This document shows positions 34,015 to 42,381 of a DNA stretch of 64,000 nt, in pieces. The DNA comes from Clostridia bacterium (GTDB lineage Bacteria > Bacillota > Clostridia > Christensenellales > Aristaeellaceae). Both the position numbers and the translations under genes were made by a program. The DNA lies in NCBI GenBank assembly GCA_017543905.1, contig JAFYFC010000023.1:162649-226648 (forward strand), read 5' to 3'. Position 1 is the stretch's first letter. Each line of letters starts with the position of its first letter. Below the pieces are notes generated by a model that saw only the letters and a program-made list of their open reading frames with translations, had not been told where the DNA came from and did no database searches.

Positions 34015-35007
34015 TCACGCAAAAAGTATGAACGCCGCCGCGCAGCCGACAAGCGTTATGATATTATACAGTGTGAACACATGATTTTCGGGCATGCCGC
34101 CGAGCTCCAAATGATGGTGCAGCGGACTCATGCGCAAAAGCTTCCTGCCCTTGTGACGGCGCATATAAAGCACCTGCAGTATGTCGGAAAGACTGCTTAT
34201 GAGCATAGTCACCAGCATGAACGGCAGCATAAGGCTTGTGCCCGATACCGCCGCAGCGCCCGCCAGCGCGCCGCCTATGCCCAACGAACCTACGTCTCCC
34301 ATGAATACCCGCGCCGGATGCGCGTTAAGCTTCAAAAACGCAAACAGCGCCGCACTCATGCACAGACAGAATATGCCGGTATTCATAAGCGAGCCATTGC
34401 CTGTCTTCGAGCCCTCATAGTACATATATATCGCATAGAAGAACAGCGCGATAGAGCCGTTTCCGGAAAGCAGACCGTCAAGCCCGTCGAGTATATTCGC
34501 GGAATTGTCCACGGCCACCATAATAAACGTCATCACTGGTATAAAGAAAACGCCGATATCGAGGTGCGTATCCGTAAACGGCATCGCAAAAGCTGTGTTT
34601 ATGCTTTTCGAAGAATACGCGATCAGCGAAAAAACGAGTGCAAACAGTATCTGCGGAGCGAATTTCTGTTTTACCGTAAGCCCCACCGAGCGTCCTTTGA
34701 CGACCTTAAGATAGTCGTCCAAAAACCCGATCAGCGCAAAGCAGAGCGTACACGCGGCGCAGTAGAGCATAAGCTGCCCGTTCGTGTTTTTGTACCTGAA
34801 GCCGAACGCGAGACCGCATAAAAGCCCGGCGCACAAAAACGATATGCCGCCCATCGTGGGTATGCCCTGCTTTCCCATATGCGTCTGCGGTCCAAGCTCG
34901 TTTATGGTTTGGGAGACGTGCAGTTTTTTAAGTATCGGCAGAGCAACATAGCCCGCTGCCAGACTCAGAAGCAGCGAGCACAAAAACACCACGGCGCAGT
35001 ATTTCAT
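34015..35007 (-). CDS. mraY: phospho-MurNAc-pentapeptide transferase
   Basis: 330-residue integral membrane enzyme with about ten helices that transfers phospho-MurNAc-pentapeptide to undecaprenyl phosphate, giving lipid I. Catalytic features: GFLDDYLKV with the Asp pair, NILDGLDGL, and the MSPLHHHLEL triple-His motif near the C-terminus. The start is the ATG with GTGAGGT 6 nt upstream, not the GTG at 35019. It follows murE directly, where murF would normally lie. Confidence 0.97.
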   Translation of the reverse strand: MKYCAVVFLCSLLLSLAAGYVALPILKKLHVSQTINELGPQTHMGKQGIPTMGGISFLCAGLLCGLAFGFRYKNTNGQLMLYCAACTLCFALIGFLDDYLKVVKGRSVGLTVKQKFAPQILFALVFSLIAYSSKSINTAFAMPFTDTHLDIGVFFIPVMTFIMVAVDNSANILDGLDGLLSGNGSIALFFYAIYMYYEGSKTGNGSLMNTGIFCLCMSAALFAFLKLNAHPARVFMGDVGSLGIGGALAGAAAVSGTSLMLPFMLVTMLISSLSDILQVLYMRRHKGRKLLRMSPLHHHLELGGMPENHVFTLYNIITLVGCAAAFILFA

Positions 35008-35030
35008 ATCAAACCTCACAGGCGCTAAGC

Positions 35031-36476
35031 TTATATTTCCTCGAGCAGCTCCCTGACCACGATTTTTTCGTCGAACGGATGCTTTACTCCTTTAATTTCC
35101 TGATATGTTTCGTGTCCCTTGCCCGCAAGCACCACCGTGTCGCCGGAAGACGCGGTTTCGAGCGCGTATTTTATCGCCTCGCGGCGGTTTTCTATAATGA
35201 TATAACTGTCTGTGACCGCTTTTATTCCGGTCTCTATCTCGCGTATTATCTCAAGCGGCTCCTCGTCTCGGGGATTGTCCGACGTAACTACGCTCAGGTC
35301 GGCGAGCCTTCCGCTTATTTCTCCCATGATCGGACGCTTTCCCTTGTCGCGCCCGCCGCCGCAGCCGAACACGCAGATCAGGCGTTTCTTTGTGGACTGT
35401 CTGAGCGTCGTGAGTATATTCTCAAGCGCGTCCGGGGAATGCGCGTAATCGAGTATAACGCGGTAAGGCGTGTGCGTCTGAAGCAGCTCGACGCGTCCGG
35501 GCACTCTCGTTATACGCTCAAGCCCGGCCTTTATATACTCGAGCGGTATGCCCGCGCTGTCAGCAAGCGAAGACGCCATAAGCGCGTTGTATACGTTAAA
35601 CAGGCCGCTCATTTTAAGCGAAACGCGGCAGCTTGCACGGTTATGGAACGTCAGCGTGAAATCCGCGCCCGATTCGGTCATATCTATCTGTTTAGCGTAC
35701 AGTGAGGCCTTCTCGCGTATGCCCACTCTGATAAACGGTATCCCGCGCGCCTCGAACGCTTTGGCGACCCGTTCGTCGTCCACGTTCACGGATATGCTGT
35801 CGGTCATGGAGCTTATCAGCAGCTTTGCCTCAAGGTATTTGTCCATGCTGCCGAAATAGTCGAGATGATCCTGAGACAGGTTCGTGAAGCCCGCGCACGC
35901 AAATCTTACGCCGTCTATGCGGTGCATGTCGAGCGCATGCGCGGAAACCTCCATAACGGCGTATTCTACGCCGGCGTCCGCCATCTGGCTGAGTATCTTT
36001 TGAAATTCCACCGGATCGGGCGTAGTCTTGCCCGCTTCAAGCTCCGTATCCCCTATCAGCGTGCACACCGTGCCGATAAGCCCGGTTTTATGTCCGGCTG
36101 CTTCAAGTATGGATTTTAGCATGAAGCTCGTGGTGGTCTTGCCCTTGGTGCCGGTAATGCCGATAAGCCTGAGCCTGTCTGAGGGAAAACCGTAATACGC
36201 CGCAGCGATGTAGCTCATCGCCTCGCGCACGTTATGAACGCATATCTGCGGCAGATCGACGTCAAGCCTGCGCTCGACTACGAGCGCGGCAGCGCCGTTT
36301 TGCTGCATCTGCGGTGCAAAATCGTGCGCGTCGGAATGCATGCCGACTATGCAAAAATACAAACCGCCCTTGCAGACGCTGCGCGAGTCAGTACAAAGGC
36401 CGATTATCTCGGTATTCTTATCGCCGTAAATCGTAAAGCCGCCAGGCAAGCGACGGGTTAGTTCGATCAGCTTCAT
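35031..36476 (-). CDS. murE: UDP-MurNAc-tripeptide synthetase, meso-DAP-type
   Basis: 481-residue Mur ligase adding the third residue of the stem peptide. ATP loop GITGTKGKTTTSFML; C-terminal SDNPRDEEP carries the DNPR signature that selects meso-diaminopimelate, so the cell wall is predicted to be of the DAP type. AGAGGATC lies before the ATG. It sits between ftsL and mraY; ftsI/spoVD upstream and murF downstream are missing from this position. Confidence 0.97.
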   Translation of the reverse strand: MKLIELTRRLPGGFTIYGDKNTEIIGLCTDSRSVCKGGLYFCIVGMHSDAHDFAPQMQQNGAAALVVERRLDVDLPQICVHNVREAMSYIAAAYYGFPSDRLRLIGITGTKGKTTTSFMLKSILEAAGHKTGLIGTVCTLIGDTELEAGKTTPDPVEFQKILSQMADAGVEYAVMEVSAHALDMHRIDGVRFACAGFTNLSQDHLDYFGSMDKYLEAKLLISSMTDSISVNVDDERVAKAFEARGIPFIRVGIREKASLYAKQIDMTESGADFTLTFHNRASCRVSLKMSGLFNVYNALMASSLADSAGIPLEYIKAGLERITRVPGRVELLQTHTPYRVILDYAHSPDALENILTTLRQSTKKRLICVFGCGGGRDKGKRPIMGEISGRLADLSVVTSDNPRDEEPLEIIREIETGIKAVTDSYIIIENRREAIKYALETASSGDTVVLAGKGHETYQEIKGVKHPFDEKIVVRELLEEI

Positions 36477-36491
36477 ATGATCCTCTCCCGT

Positions 36492-36923
36492 TTACCTGCC
36501 TGCCGTTTCGACAGTGTCGGACGGCAAATCTATAAGAAGCGCGGCATACTCGTCCGTTCTGACCATCGAGAGCTTTTCGGCGGCCTTGCGGGAAACTATC
36601 GAATCGCTTTTCTCATAGTCAAGCTCCATGCGCTTGGCCTTTATGTCCTCGTTAAGCTTTACTGCGTATGCAGCCGCTTCCCTGTAGTTTCGTTTGACTG
36701 AATTAAGGTTCATAAGCGTGAAGACAGTGATTACGACTGCGGATACCAACGCGATCACAGGCAGCGCGGGAGCTATTCTGATCCTGTAGCCTTTGCCGCG
36801 GCGCACCTGCGCGCGCGACGGAGTACGCGAATACGCACTGCGCGCGCCGGCAGGTCTTTCCTTCCAAACATACGGTGTCTTTCCGGAACCGCTGATGCGC
36901 TTCATGCCGTTATTGCTGTTCAT
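36492..36923 (-). CDS. ftsL: cell division protein FtsL-like
   Basis: 143 residues: basic, Ser/Arg-rich cytoplasmic tail (1-48), a single membrane helix (about 53-73), then a coiled-coil segment (about 77-107; SVKRNYREAAAYAVKLNEDI) and a short end. This is the bitopic layout of FtsL, which pairs with FtsB and FtsQ. Sequence similarity is low across the family, so the call rests on layout and position between mraZ and murE. GGGAGG lies 7 nt before the chosen ATG; the start overlaps the mraZ end by 14 nt. Confidence 0.78.
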   Translation of the reverse strand: MNSNNGMKRISGSGKTPYVWKERPAGARSAYSRTPSRAQVRRGKGYRIRIAPALPVIALVSAVVITVFTLMNLNSVKRNYREAAAYAVKLNEDIKAKRMELDYEKSDSIVSRKAAEKLSMVRTDEYAALLIDLPSDTVETAGR

Positions 36924-37404
36924 TCTGCGTCCTCCCGTTCTCACTTAAATAGTATTTGCTGTATACGTGATCGAGCATATCGTCTGCTTCTTCGTCCGTA
37001 ATGCGGCTGTAATCCTGCCTGAGCGCCTCCGCATTCCAGATTTCGAGCGTGCTGCCAGCGCCGACCAGCGCGACCTCCGTGCCCTCGGTGAGAGCGAAAT
37101 CCTGCCGCATAGCCTGCGGGATCAACACTCTGCCCTGCGCGTCGGCGCTCAATGACGGATAAGTGCTCGAAAACACCATCCTGAGCAGCTTATGCGCCTT
37201 ACGGTCGGTTTCCGGAATGCGGCGCAGCTTTTCGCTTTTGCTCTGCCAGGTCTCCGAGCGGTAAAACGCGAGCGTCTTTAAATCCTCCGACAGCGAAAGC
37301 ACGAATTTTTCCCCAAGTATGTCTCTGTATGTCTGAGGAAGAAACAATCTGCCCTTTGAGTCTACAGTCAGCAGACTGCGGCCGTTAAACTCGGTCTCAG
37401 GCAT
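36910..37404 (-). CDS. mraZ: transcriptional regulator MraZ
   Basis: 164 residues with two SpoVT/AbrB-like DNA-binding repeats: FNGRSLLTVDSKGRLFLPQ (6-24) and LSADAQGRVLIPQAMR in the second half. MraZ binds repeats upstream of its own promoter and controls the dcw cluster. The C-terminus is a little longer than usual (about 145-150 in many species). It heads the cluster, and a matching repeat array is found at 37462-37486. rsmH, the usual next gene, is absent. Confidence 0.96.
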   Translation of the reverse strand: MPETEFNGRSLLTVDSKGRLFLPQTYRDILGEKFVLSLSEDLKTLAFYRSETWQSKSEKLRRIPETDRKAHKLLRMVFSSTYPSLSADAQGRVLIPQAMRQDFALTEGTEVALVGAGSTLEIWNAEALRQDYSRITDEEADDMLDHVYSKYYLSENGRTQNEQQ

Positions 37405-37436
37405 ATGCTTCTCCCCTTTCCGTTCAATGTAGGGGT

Positions 37437-37486
37437 ATTATACCACATATATGGGTATTATTTCTACTTATTTCCATAATATTCCA
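37437..37486 (-). promoter_or_regulatory. mraZ promoter with MraZ-box-like repeats
   Basis: Minus-strand TATAAT at 37437-37442. Upstream lie TGGAA (37482-37486), TGGAA (37472-37476) and TAGAA (37462-37466), exactly 10 bp apart; the last overlaps the expected -35 position. MraZ sites in other bacteria are tandem TGGGN-type repeats with the same period, so this is a probable autoregulatory operator. Confidence 0.65.
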
Positions 37487-37540
37487 CTATAAAACAGCGC
37501 GGAAATGTGTAAATTTATTGTTAAATTCATTTTTAAGTAC

Positions 37541-37564
37541 AAAAAAAGCAGCCGGAGCTGCTTT
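37541..37564 (-). terminator. intrinsic terminator after the metallophosphoesterase
   Basis: AAAGCAGC/GCTGCTTT stem with a 4-nt loop and a run of seven T on the minus strand. Just before it, 37574-37591 contains two CGGCGCCG palindromes that can pair with each other. Confidence 0.85.
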
Positions 37565-37597
37565 ATAAACTTAGCGGCGCCGCTCGGCGCCGTCGTA

Positions 37598-38290
37598 TTA
37601 TTCCAATTGTTTGAGCCTGAAGCCCAAGCCGTCGCAGGATACCTGCTCGTATCTGACCGATCTGTACACGCCCCTGAACGCGCCTTTTAGCGACTCTCCG
37701 TGCAGGTGCCCGTAAACGGCGGTATCGACTCTGCGCTCTGCAAGCAAGGCGCTTATCTCCGTGTCGCGGCACGCATCCGTCAGCGGCGGAAAATGCGTCA
37801 TGCAGATAATGCGTTCGCCGTTTGCGGTGAGACGCGCCGCGCAGTCCAGCGACATCGTGAGTCTGCCCAGTTCTCTTCTGTACAGGCGCACGTCCTCTTC
37901 TTTCGCGCTTTCACACGGAAGCAGCCAGCCGCGGCTGCCGCAAAACACACAGCCATCTATTTTCATGGCGTCGTTTTGCAGCGCGTACATACCTGCGGGC
38001 AGCGCATCCCTGACTCTGCTTACGGAATTCCACCAGTAGTCGTGGTTTCCGCGCAGCAAAACCTTTCTGCCGGGCAGAGCGCCGATGGCGTCGATATCCG
38101 GCTTTGCCTCAGATAGCGTCATCGCCCAGGATATGTCGCCGGGGATAAGCACGATATCCTCAGGCAGCACTCTGTCTGTCCAGTCCGCGCTGATGCGTGC
38201 AAAATGATCGGTCCAGTGAGCGCCGAAGACGTCCATAGGCTTCTGCCTGCCTCCCGGCAGGTGCAGGTCAGCTACCGCGAATATCCTCAC
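37598..38290 (-). CDS. metallophosphoesterase (calcineurin-like)
   Basis: 230 residues with the full dimetal motif set: DLHL near the N-terminus, GDISWA, GNHDYWW, a His in MTHFPP, and GHLHG. It is a soluble phosphoesterase of the group often annotated as serine/threonine protein phosphatase or YkuE-like; substrate unknown. The start is GTG, overlapping the zinc-ribbon gene stop by 4 nt (GTGA), with GGAGATT upstream. Confidence 0.9.
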   Translation of the reverse strand: MRIFAVADLHLPGGRQKPMDVFGAHWTDHFARISADWTDRVLPEDIVLIPGDISWAMTLSEAKPDIDAIGALPGRKVLLRGNHDYWWNSVSRVRDALPAGMYALQNDAMKIDGCVFCGSRGWLLPCESAKEEDVRLYRRELGRLTMSLDCAARLTANGERIICMTHFPPLTDACRDTEISALLAERRVDTAVYGHLHGESLKGAFRGVYRSVRYEQVSCDGLGFRLKQLE

Positions 38291-38676
38291 ACGGAATCTC
38301 CGCTGTCCTCGTCGTCTTCCTCGCCGTCCTCGTCCTCGAAATCTTCGTCGTCCGTGAACACGTCTTCGTCGGCGTCGTCCACGCTCATCTCTATTTCGTC
38401 CATGGAGCTTACGGAATCTATATCGAGATCGCGCGCGGTCGGATCGTTCACGCCGTCGTCGTTCGCGCTTGCTTCAGTGCGGCGCTGCATCTCCTTCAGG
38501 CAGAACGCGCACACCTCCTGCCCCGGAATAACGGGATTCTCTCCGCATTCCGAGCACAGCTCGATTATTTCGTCGCTTTCCTGTTCGCCCTTGACGTCCT
38601 TGCGGCATACCGAGCACATCGTCTCGTTTTCGTACATGTAATTGAGCTCACATCTGGGACACTTGATCAGCTTCAT
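38287..38676 (-). CDS. zinc-ribbon protein with acidic tail
   Basis: 129 residues. The N-terminal 65 contain four CxxC pairs (CPRC, CSVC, CSEC, CAFC), enough for two zinc ribbons. The last 40 residues are almost entirely Asp, Glu and Ser. Soluble; the combination suggests binding to basic protein surfaces or RNA polymerase/ribosomal components, but there is no proven role. The start is the ATG with CGGAGGAATT upstream. A 7-bp hairpin CAAGCGG/CCGCTTG (38692-38709) lies just before the ribosome site. Translation is coupled to the phosphoesterase. Confidence 0.75.
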   Translation of the reverse strand: MKLIKCPRCELNYMYENETMCSVCRKDVKGEQESDEIIELCSECGENPVIPGQEVCAFCLKEMQRRTEASANDDGVNDPTARDLDIDSVSSMDEIEMSVDDADEDVFTDDEDFEDEDGEEDDEDSGDSV

Positions 38677-38766
38677 AATAATTCCTCCGGGCAAGCGGGA
38701 CACCGCTTGATTAGCGTATATATAATACACAAAAAAGCACGCTTGAAAACCCCTGTGGGCGCTATT

Positions 38767-39702
38767 TTATATTAAATTTTTGTTACACTGTACGAATTCC
38801 TGTCTCTTATACGCGTTCGCCGCACGCGCAAGCAGCAGTGACGCCCGGTTTTCCGAGTTTATTACGGAAAGCTGGACTTCTGTTATTCCGCATCCGATAA
38901 AGCTGTCCATAAGCGCGCTCACGAGCATGAGCGTCGCAAACCTGCTTTTTCCGGGCGGATATGTGACGAACACCGCGACGCGCGGTATATCTCCCTTGAA
39001 CGTAAGCGCGCAGCCCCGGACGGCGCCGTTTACGTCGCGCACGCAGTACGAAAAGCGCGTGTCTATATAAGGCGCCAGCTTTTCCGCCGTGCGCACATAT
39101 GCGCGTTTATGCGCGCGCTCAAGGTCGAACGCGACGCGCGCCGTATCGTGAAAAAACGCTCCCTCGCGTATTTGCGAAACCTTCGCCTGAAAGCGTTTTG
39201 CCGCCCATTCGGCGGCGGAAGCGTATTTGTTTACAGACGGTATCCGGGCCGTGAACGCCTCAAACACGCACTCTGCCTCAAAGCCCGCATCAAGGAACGC
39301 CTCCAGCCTTTCCCTGCCCGGAAGAGACGTGAACAGTCCGCGTCTGCCTTCGTCGCCGCTTCCCGCAAGTCCTGTGAAAACAAAGCTGCCGTCCGGCATG
39401 AGCGGCCCGCGCAGACAGCGGCTGCCCGCTTCGGTATGCAGGCGTACGGCCTCGCTTGCAAGCATACTGAGCGCCGCCTTGTCGCCGTCCGGCAGAGCGA
39501 AAAAGCCTTCTCCGCGCGTCTGCCAAGTAAGCAGTCTCGCAAGCGGCTGTCCCTTATGCATACACATCAGATATATGCCTCCGGGCGCGCGGGCGTATTT
39601 TTGAATGTATTCGCACTCTCCCGCGGTATAACCGCACGTTTCCGAAAACGAAAAGAAAGCCTTGAGCTCTTTGCGACTCCCGGCTTTAATTATCTCAGGC
39701 AT
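38767..39702 (-). CDS. GNAT-like acyltransferase of unknown substrate
   Basis: 311 residues. The C-terminal third ends with GCGITEVQLSVINSENRASLLLARAANAYKR, a typical last segment of GNAT-fold enzymes, and the middle has AVRGCALTFKGD. The N-terminal half may be a second, weaker GNAT-like unit (ARLLTWQTRGEGFFAL). Substrate not identifiable. It overlaps the upstream glycosylase-like gene by 8 nt and has no clear ribosome site, indicating coupled translation. Confidence 0.6.
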   Translation of the reverse strand: MPEIIKAGSRKELKAFFSFSETCGYTAGECEYIQKYARAPGGIYLMCMHKGQPLARLLTWQTRGEGFFALPDGDKAALSMLASEAVRLHTEAGSRCLRGPLMPDGSFVFTGLAGSGDEGRRGLFTSLPGRERLEAFLDAGFEAECVFEAFTARIPSVNKYASAAEWAAKRFQAKVSQIREGAFFHDTARVAFDLERAHKRAYVRTAEKLAPYIDTRFSYCVRDVNGAVRGCALTFKGDIPRVAVFVTYPPGKSRFATLMLVSALMDSFIGCGITEVQLSVINSENRASLLLARAANAYKRQEFVQCNKNLI

Positions 39703-40258
39703 TTTGCTTTATCCATTCGCCGAGCAAGCGTGTATCCTCTGCATAGACCGATGCAAGGCTGCGGTTGTAAATGACGCTTGCGGGATGATACATGGGATAT
39801 ATCAGCAATCCCTCCGTTTGGATGAAGCTGCCGTGAACGCTGCCGATTTTTATGCTTTTCCCGCCAAGCGCAAGCAGCGGCACGTTTCCCAGCGTCACCG
39901 CGACCAGCGGCTTTATAATCTCCAGCTCCTTTAACAGATACGGTCTGAACGCGTCTATCTCAGCGCGCATAGGCGGACGGTTTATATTCCTTCCGCTCTT
40001 GCCGGTTTTCACGGGACGTATCTTAACCGCGTTGGTTATGAAAAGCTCGTCTCTGCGTATTCCGCTTAAGCACAAAAAATCGTTCAGGTTTTCCCCGGCT
40101 TTGCCCACGAACGGCCTGCGCTGCGTCTCCTCGTTTTCGCCTGGCGCTTCGCCTATGAGCACCACGCGCGCGCGTACGTCTCCCTCGCCGGGCACGAATA
40201 CCCTGTCCGGATATACCTTGCGCGCTTCGTCGTATAAGCGCAGAAGCTCGTCATTCAT
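39695..40258 (-). CDS. uracil-DNA-glycosylase-family protein lacking Fe-S ligands
   Basis: 187 residues of the family 4 uracil-DNA glycosylase superfamily: GEAPGENEE at 36-44, RPFVGKAGENL, and YPMYHPASVIYN near 153-164. All four cluster cysteines of family 4 enzymes are missing: the N-terminal CxxC segment is replaced by YDEARKVYPDRV, KCRPP has become KIRPV, and the fourth Cys is also absent; only Cys63 remains. It overlaps the intact family 4 gene by 8 nt. It probably arose by duplication; whether it still removes uracil is unknown. Confidence 0.82.
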   Translation of the reverse strand: MNDELLRLYDEARKVYPDRVFVPGEGDVRARVVLIGEAPGENEETQRRPFVGKAGENLNDFLCLSGIRRDELFITNAVKIRPVKTGKSGRNINRPPMRAEIDAFRPYLLKELEIIKPLVAVTLGNVPLLALGGKSIKIGSVHGSFIQTEGLLIYPMYHPASVIYNRSLASVYAEDTRLLGEWIKQNA

Positions 40259-40817
40259 CGCCGCTCAGCTCCTTAAGCTTTTGCCTGACCGCCTTGAAAT
40301 CCTCCCACGCTTCGCGCTTCTTCGACGGATCGCGCAGCAGCGCGCTGGGATGGTACGTAGGCATGAACCAGACGTTCTTTTTCTGCACCCAGCTTCCGCG
40401 CAGAAGCGATATGGGCCTTTCGTCGTTAAGCACGTACCTGCACGCGACCTTGCCCAGCAGAACTATTACCTTCGGCCGGACGAGCACGAACTGCCGCCTT
40501 AAAAACGGCAGGCACGCGGCTGCCTCGTCAGGCTCCGGATTGCGGTTGAGCGGAGGGCGGCATTTTACCACGTTTGCGATGTACACGTCAGTTCTGTCCA
40601 TGCCTATCGCGTGTATCATCCTGTCCAAAAGCTGCCCGCTCGCGCCTACGAACGGCCGCCCCTGCAGGTCTTCGTCACGGCCGGGTCCTTCTCCGATAAA
40701 CATGAGAGCGGCGTCCGGTCTCCCCTCGCCGGGCACGGGCTGCGTGCGTTTTTCACACAGACGGCACGAGGTGCACGCGCCTATATCGTTAAGAAGCTGC
40801 GCCCACGATGTGTTCAT
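40251..40817 (-). CDS. uracil-DNA glycosylase, family 4 (Fe-S)
   Basis: 188 residues. Family 4 signature: Cys15-x2-Cys18, KCRPP (Cys86) and Cys102 as ligands of a [4Fe-4S] cluster; catalytic motif GEGPGRDED at 42-50; YHPSALLRDP as the DNA-contacting motif. Removes uracil from DNA to start base excision repair. CAGGTGC precedes the ATG. It is the upstream member of a tandem pair with the ligand-less homologue. Confidence 0.93.
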   Translation of the reverse strand: MNTSWAQLLNDIGACTSCRLCEKRTQPVPGEGRPDAALMFIGEGPGRDEDLQGRPFVGASGQLLDRMIHAIGMDRTDVYIANVVKCRPPLNRNPEPDEAAACLPFLRRQFVLVRPKVIVLLGKVACRYVLNDERPISLLRGSWVQKKNVWFMPTYHPSALLRDPSKKREAWEDFKAVRQKLKELSGDE

Positions 40818-40830
40818 GTCAAAGCACCTG

Positions 40831-41052
40831 TTACCTGTTAACCTTAAGCGTACGCTTTATTATCTCCCAGAACGTGCCGAAGGATACCGGTATATCGTCC
40901 CTCAGCCATTCCACGAGCGCGTTCAGCATAAGCAGACAGACGAGCGCCGCGCCAAGACACAGTATCGTGACTATAAAGTCGTAAAGCCCTGCGGCTATCT
41001 GAAAGCGCACGCGGCGTCTGCGGTATTCTCTTTTAGTTACGACCTTTGCCAT
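40831..41052 (-). CDS. small single-pass membrane protein, unknown
   Basis: 73 residues with a basic N-terminus (KREYRRRRVRF) and one hydrophobic helix near 20-46, then a short soluble end. GGAAGG lies about 10 nt before the chosen ATG, which comes 2 nt after the trmL stop. No known family recognised. Operon position between trmL and the glycosylase genes gives no clear hint. Confidence 0.6.
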   Translation of the reverse strand: MAKVVTKREYRRRRVRFQIAAGLYDFIVTILCLGAALVCLLMLNALVEWLRDDIPVSFGTFWEIIKRTLKVNR

Positions 41053-41054
41053 GC

Positions 41055-41561
41055 TCAAGCGTCCTTCCATTCAGGCGTCGGCAGACCGTGCAGCTTTCCT
41101 TTTCCCGACAGACGCGGGAAGCCCTGCTGTCTCAGAGCCTCGTATAAGACTATCGCAACGGAGTTTGCAAGATTCAGCGATCTCGCTTCCTCGCGCATCG
41201 GTATGCGCAGACAGCGATCGTAATTGTCGCTCAGCAGCTGCTCGTCCAGTCCCTTCGTTTCCTTGCCGAACACGAGGTAATCGTCCGGTCCGTATTTCAC
41301 CTGCGTATAATCCCGCGGTGCCTTCGTGCTCAGATAATAAAGGCTTGCGCCGGGGTTTCTTTCAAGAAACTCCGTCCACGTCTTATAAACAGTATACTCC
41401 ATCAGCTGCCAATAATCAAGCCCTGCGCGCTTAAGATGCTTGTCGTCGAGCACAAATCCGAGCGGCTCGATAAGATGCAGGTGCGTGCCGGTCGCGGCGC
41501 AGGTACGCGCTATGTTTCCCGTATTCGGCGGGATCTCAGGCTCTACCAGTACAATATTCAT
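41055..41561 (-). CDS. trmL: tRNA (cytidine(34)-2'-O)-methyltransferase
   Basis: 168-residue SPOUT methyltransferase. VLVEPEIPPNTGNIARTCAA at the N-terminus, VFGKETKGLD, and the knot motif IPMREEARSLNLANSVAIVLYE are diagnostic for TrmL (YibK). Methylates the ribose at the wobble position of certain leucine tRNAs. In the same operon as the HAD phosphatase 3 nt upstream. Confidence 0.95.
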   Translation of the reverse strand: MNIVLVEPEIPPNTGNIARTCAATGTHLHLIEPLGFVLDDKHLKRAGLDYWQLMEYTVYKTWTEFLERNPGASLYYLSTKAPRDYTQVKYGPDDYLVFGKETKGLDEQLLSDNYDRCLRIPMREEARSLNLANSVAIVLYEALRQQGFPRLSGKGKLHGLPTPEWKDA

Positions 41562-41564
41562 ATA

Positions 41565-42380
41565 CTACTCAGACAGCGCAAATCTTTCTATGACCTGCGC
41601 TGCGCCGTCGCTCCCGGCAGACGGCGCGATAAGCTTCGCGACGCGTTTAAGACTGTCTGCCGCGTTTTCCATCGCCACGGGCAGGCCCGAGGCTTCAAGC
41701 ATGGTTATGTCGTTCGTGCCGTCGCCCAGCGCCATTATTTCGTTTTGCGCTATGCCGTACAGCTTTGCAAGCTCGCGCACCGCCTTGCCCTTGCCGCCGC
41801 CAGATGGCATTATTTCAAGATTATAGCTGTAAGCGCTTGAAACGTAGAAGCCGAGCTGACTGAACTCGCGCCTTAACCGCTCGATGAAAGCCGGGTCGTC
41901 GCTGTACGCTTCGAATTTGTACGGGCCGTTTACGCCCTCCGTGAACATGCGCTGCGTGTCGTCGATCACGGCAAACTCGCTGTCCGGCTTTGCTTCACTG
42001 ACGCGTCTTGCGTTTTCGGATTTTCCGGCGCGCTCGTGCAGCACGTAAACCTTCGTGCCCACATAGCTCGTCATAAAGCAGCCCGAAGCATAGAGCTTTT
42101 CGCAAATCAGCTTCGCGTCGTCCCTGCTCAGCCTGTCCTCGTATATGGGACTTACGTAAGTGTGGGCGTCCGCGCGTCCTCCGTTCGCCGAAATGACCGG
42201 GCAGTCTATGCCAGACTGCAGCGCGACAGAAGCGGCATTGACGAACGTGCGTCCGCTGGCGAGCACGATTTTTATGTTTTTTTGAGCGCAGCGCTTTATG
42301 CACTGACGCGTGCGCTCAGAAAGGCTTCCGCCTATCGGGACCAGCGTACCGTCTATATCCGACACGATCATCCGTATCAT
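41565..42380 (-). CDS. Cof-type HAD-IIB hydrolase
   Basis: 271-residue HAD phosphatase. Motif I SDIDGTL (nucleophile Asp8, Asp10), motif II LASGRTF, a Cof-type cap in the middle, motif III Lys in GGKGKAV, and motif IV ALGDGTNDITML. Dephosphorylates a small metabolite such as a sugar phosphate or flavin precursor; substrate not predictable. It starts 1 nt after the malic enzyme stop. Confidence 0.92.
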   Translation of the reverse strand: MIRMIVSDIDGTLVPIGGSLSERTRQCIKRCAQKNIKIVLASGRTFVNAASVALQSGIDCPVISANGGRADAHTYVSPIYEDRLSRDDAKLICEKLYASGCFMTSYVGTKVYVLHERAGKSENARRVSEAKPDSEFAVIDDTQRMFTEGVNGPYKFEAYSDDPAFIERLRREFSQLGFYVSSAYSYNLEIMPSGGGKGKAVRELAKLYGIAQNEIMALGDGTNDITMLEASGLPVAMENAADSLKRVAKLIAPSAGSDGAAQVIERFALSE

Positions 42381-42381
42381 G

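Noticed and set aside
37573..37591. Pair of CGGCGCCG palindromes, considered as a mobile-element end or operator
   Set aside because: Only two copies, inside the 3' region of the phosphoesterase transcript next to a terminator; best explained as part of the 3' end structure.
37405..38766. Candidate riboswitch or tRNA in the longer gaps
   Set aside because: Gaps are under 240 bases throughout the window and show promoters, simple hairpins or repeats, but no T-box, riboswitch core or cloverleaf that I could build.
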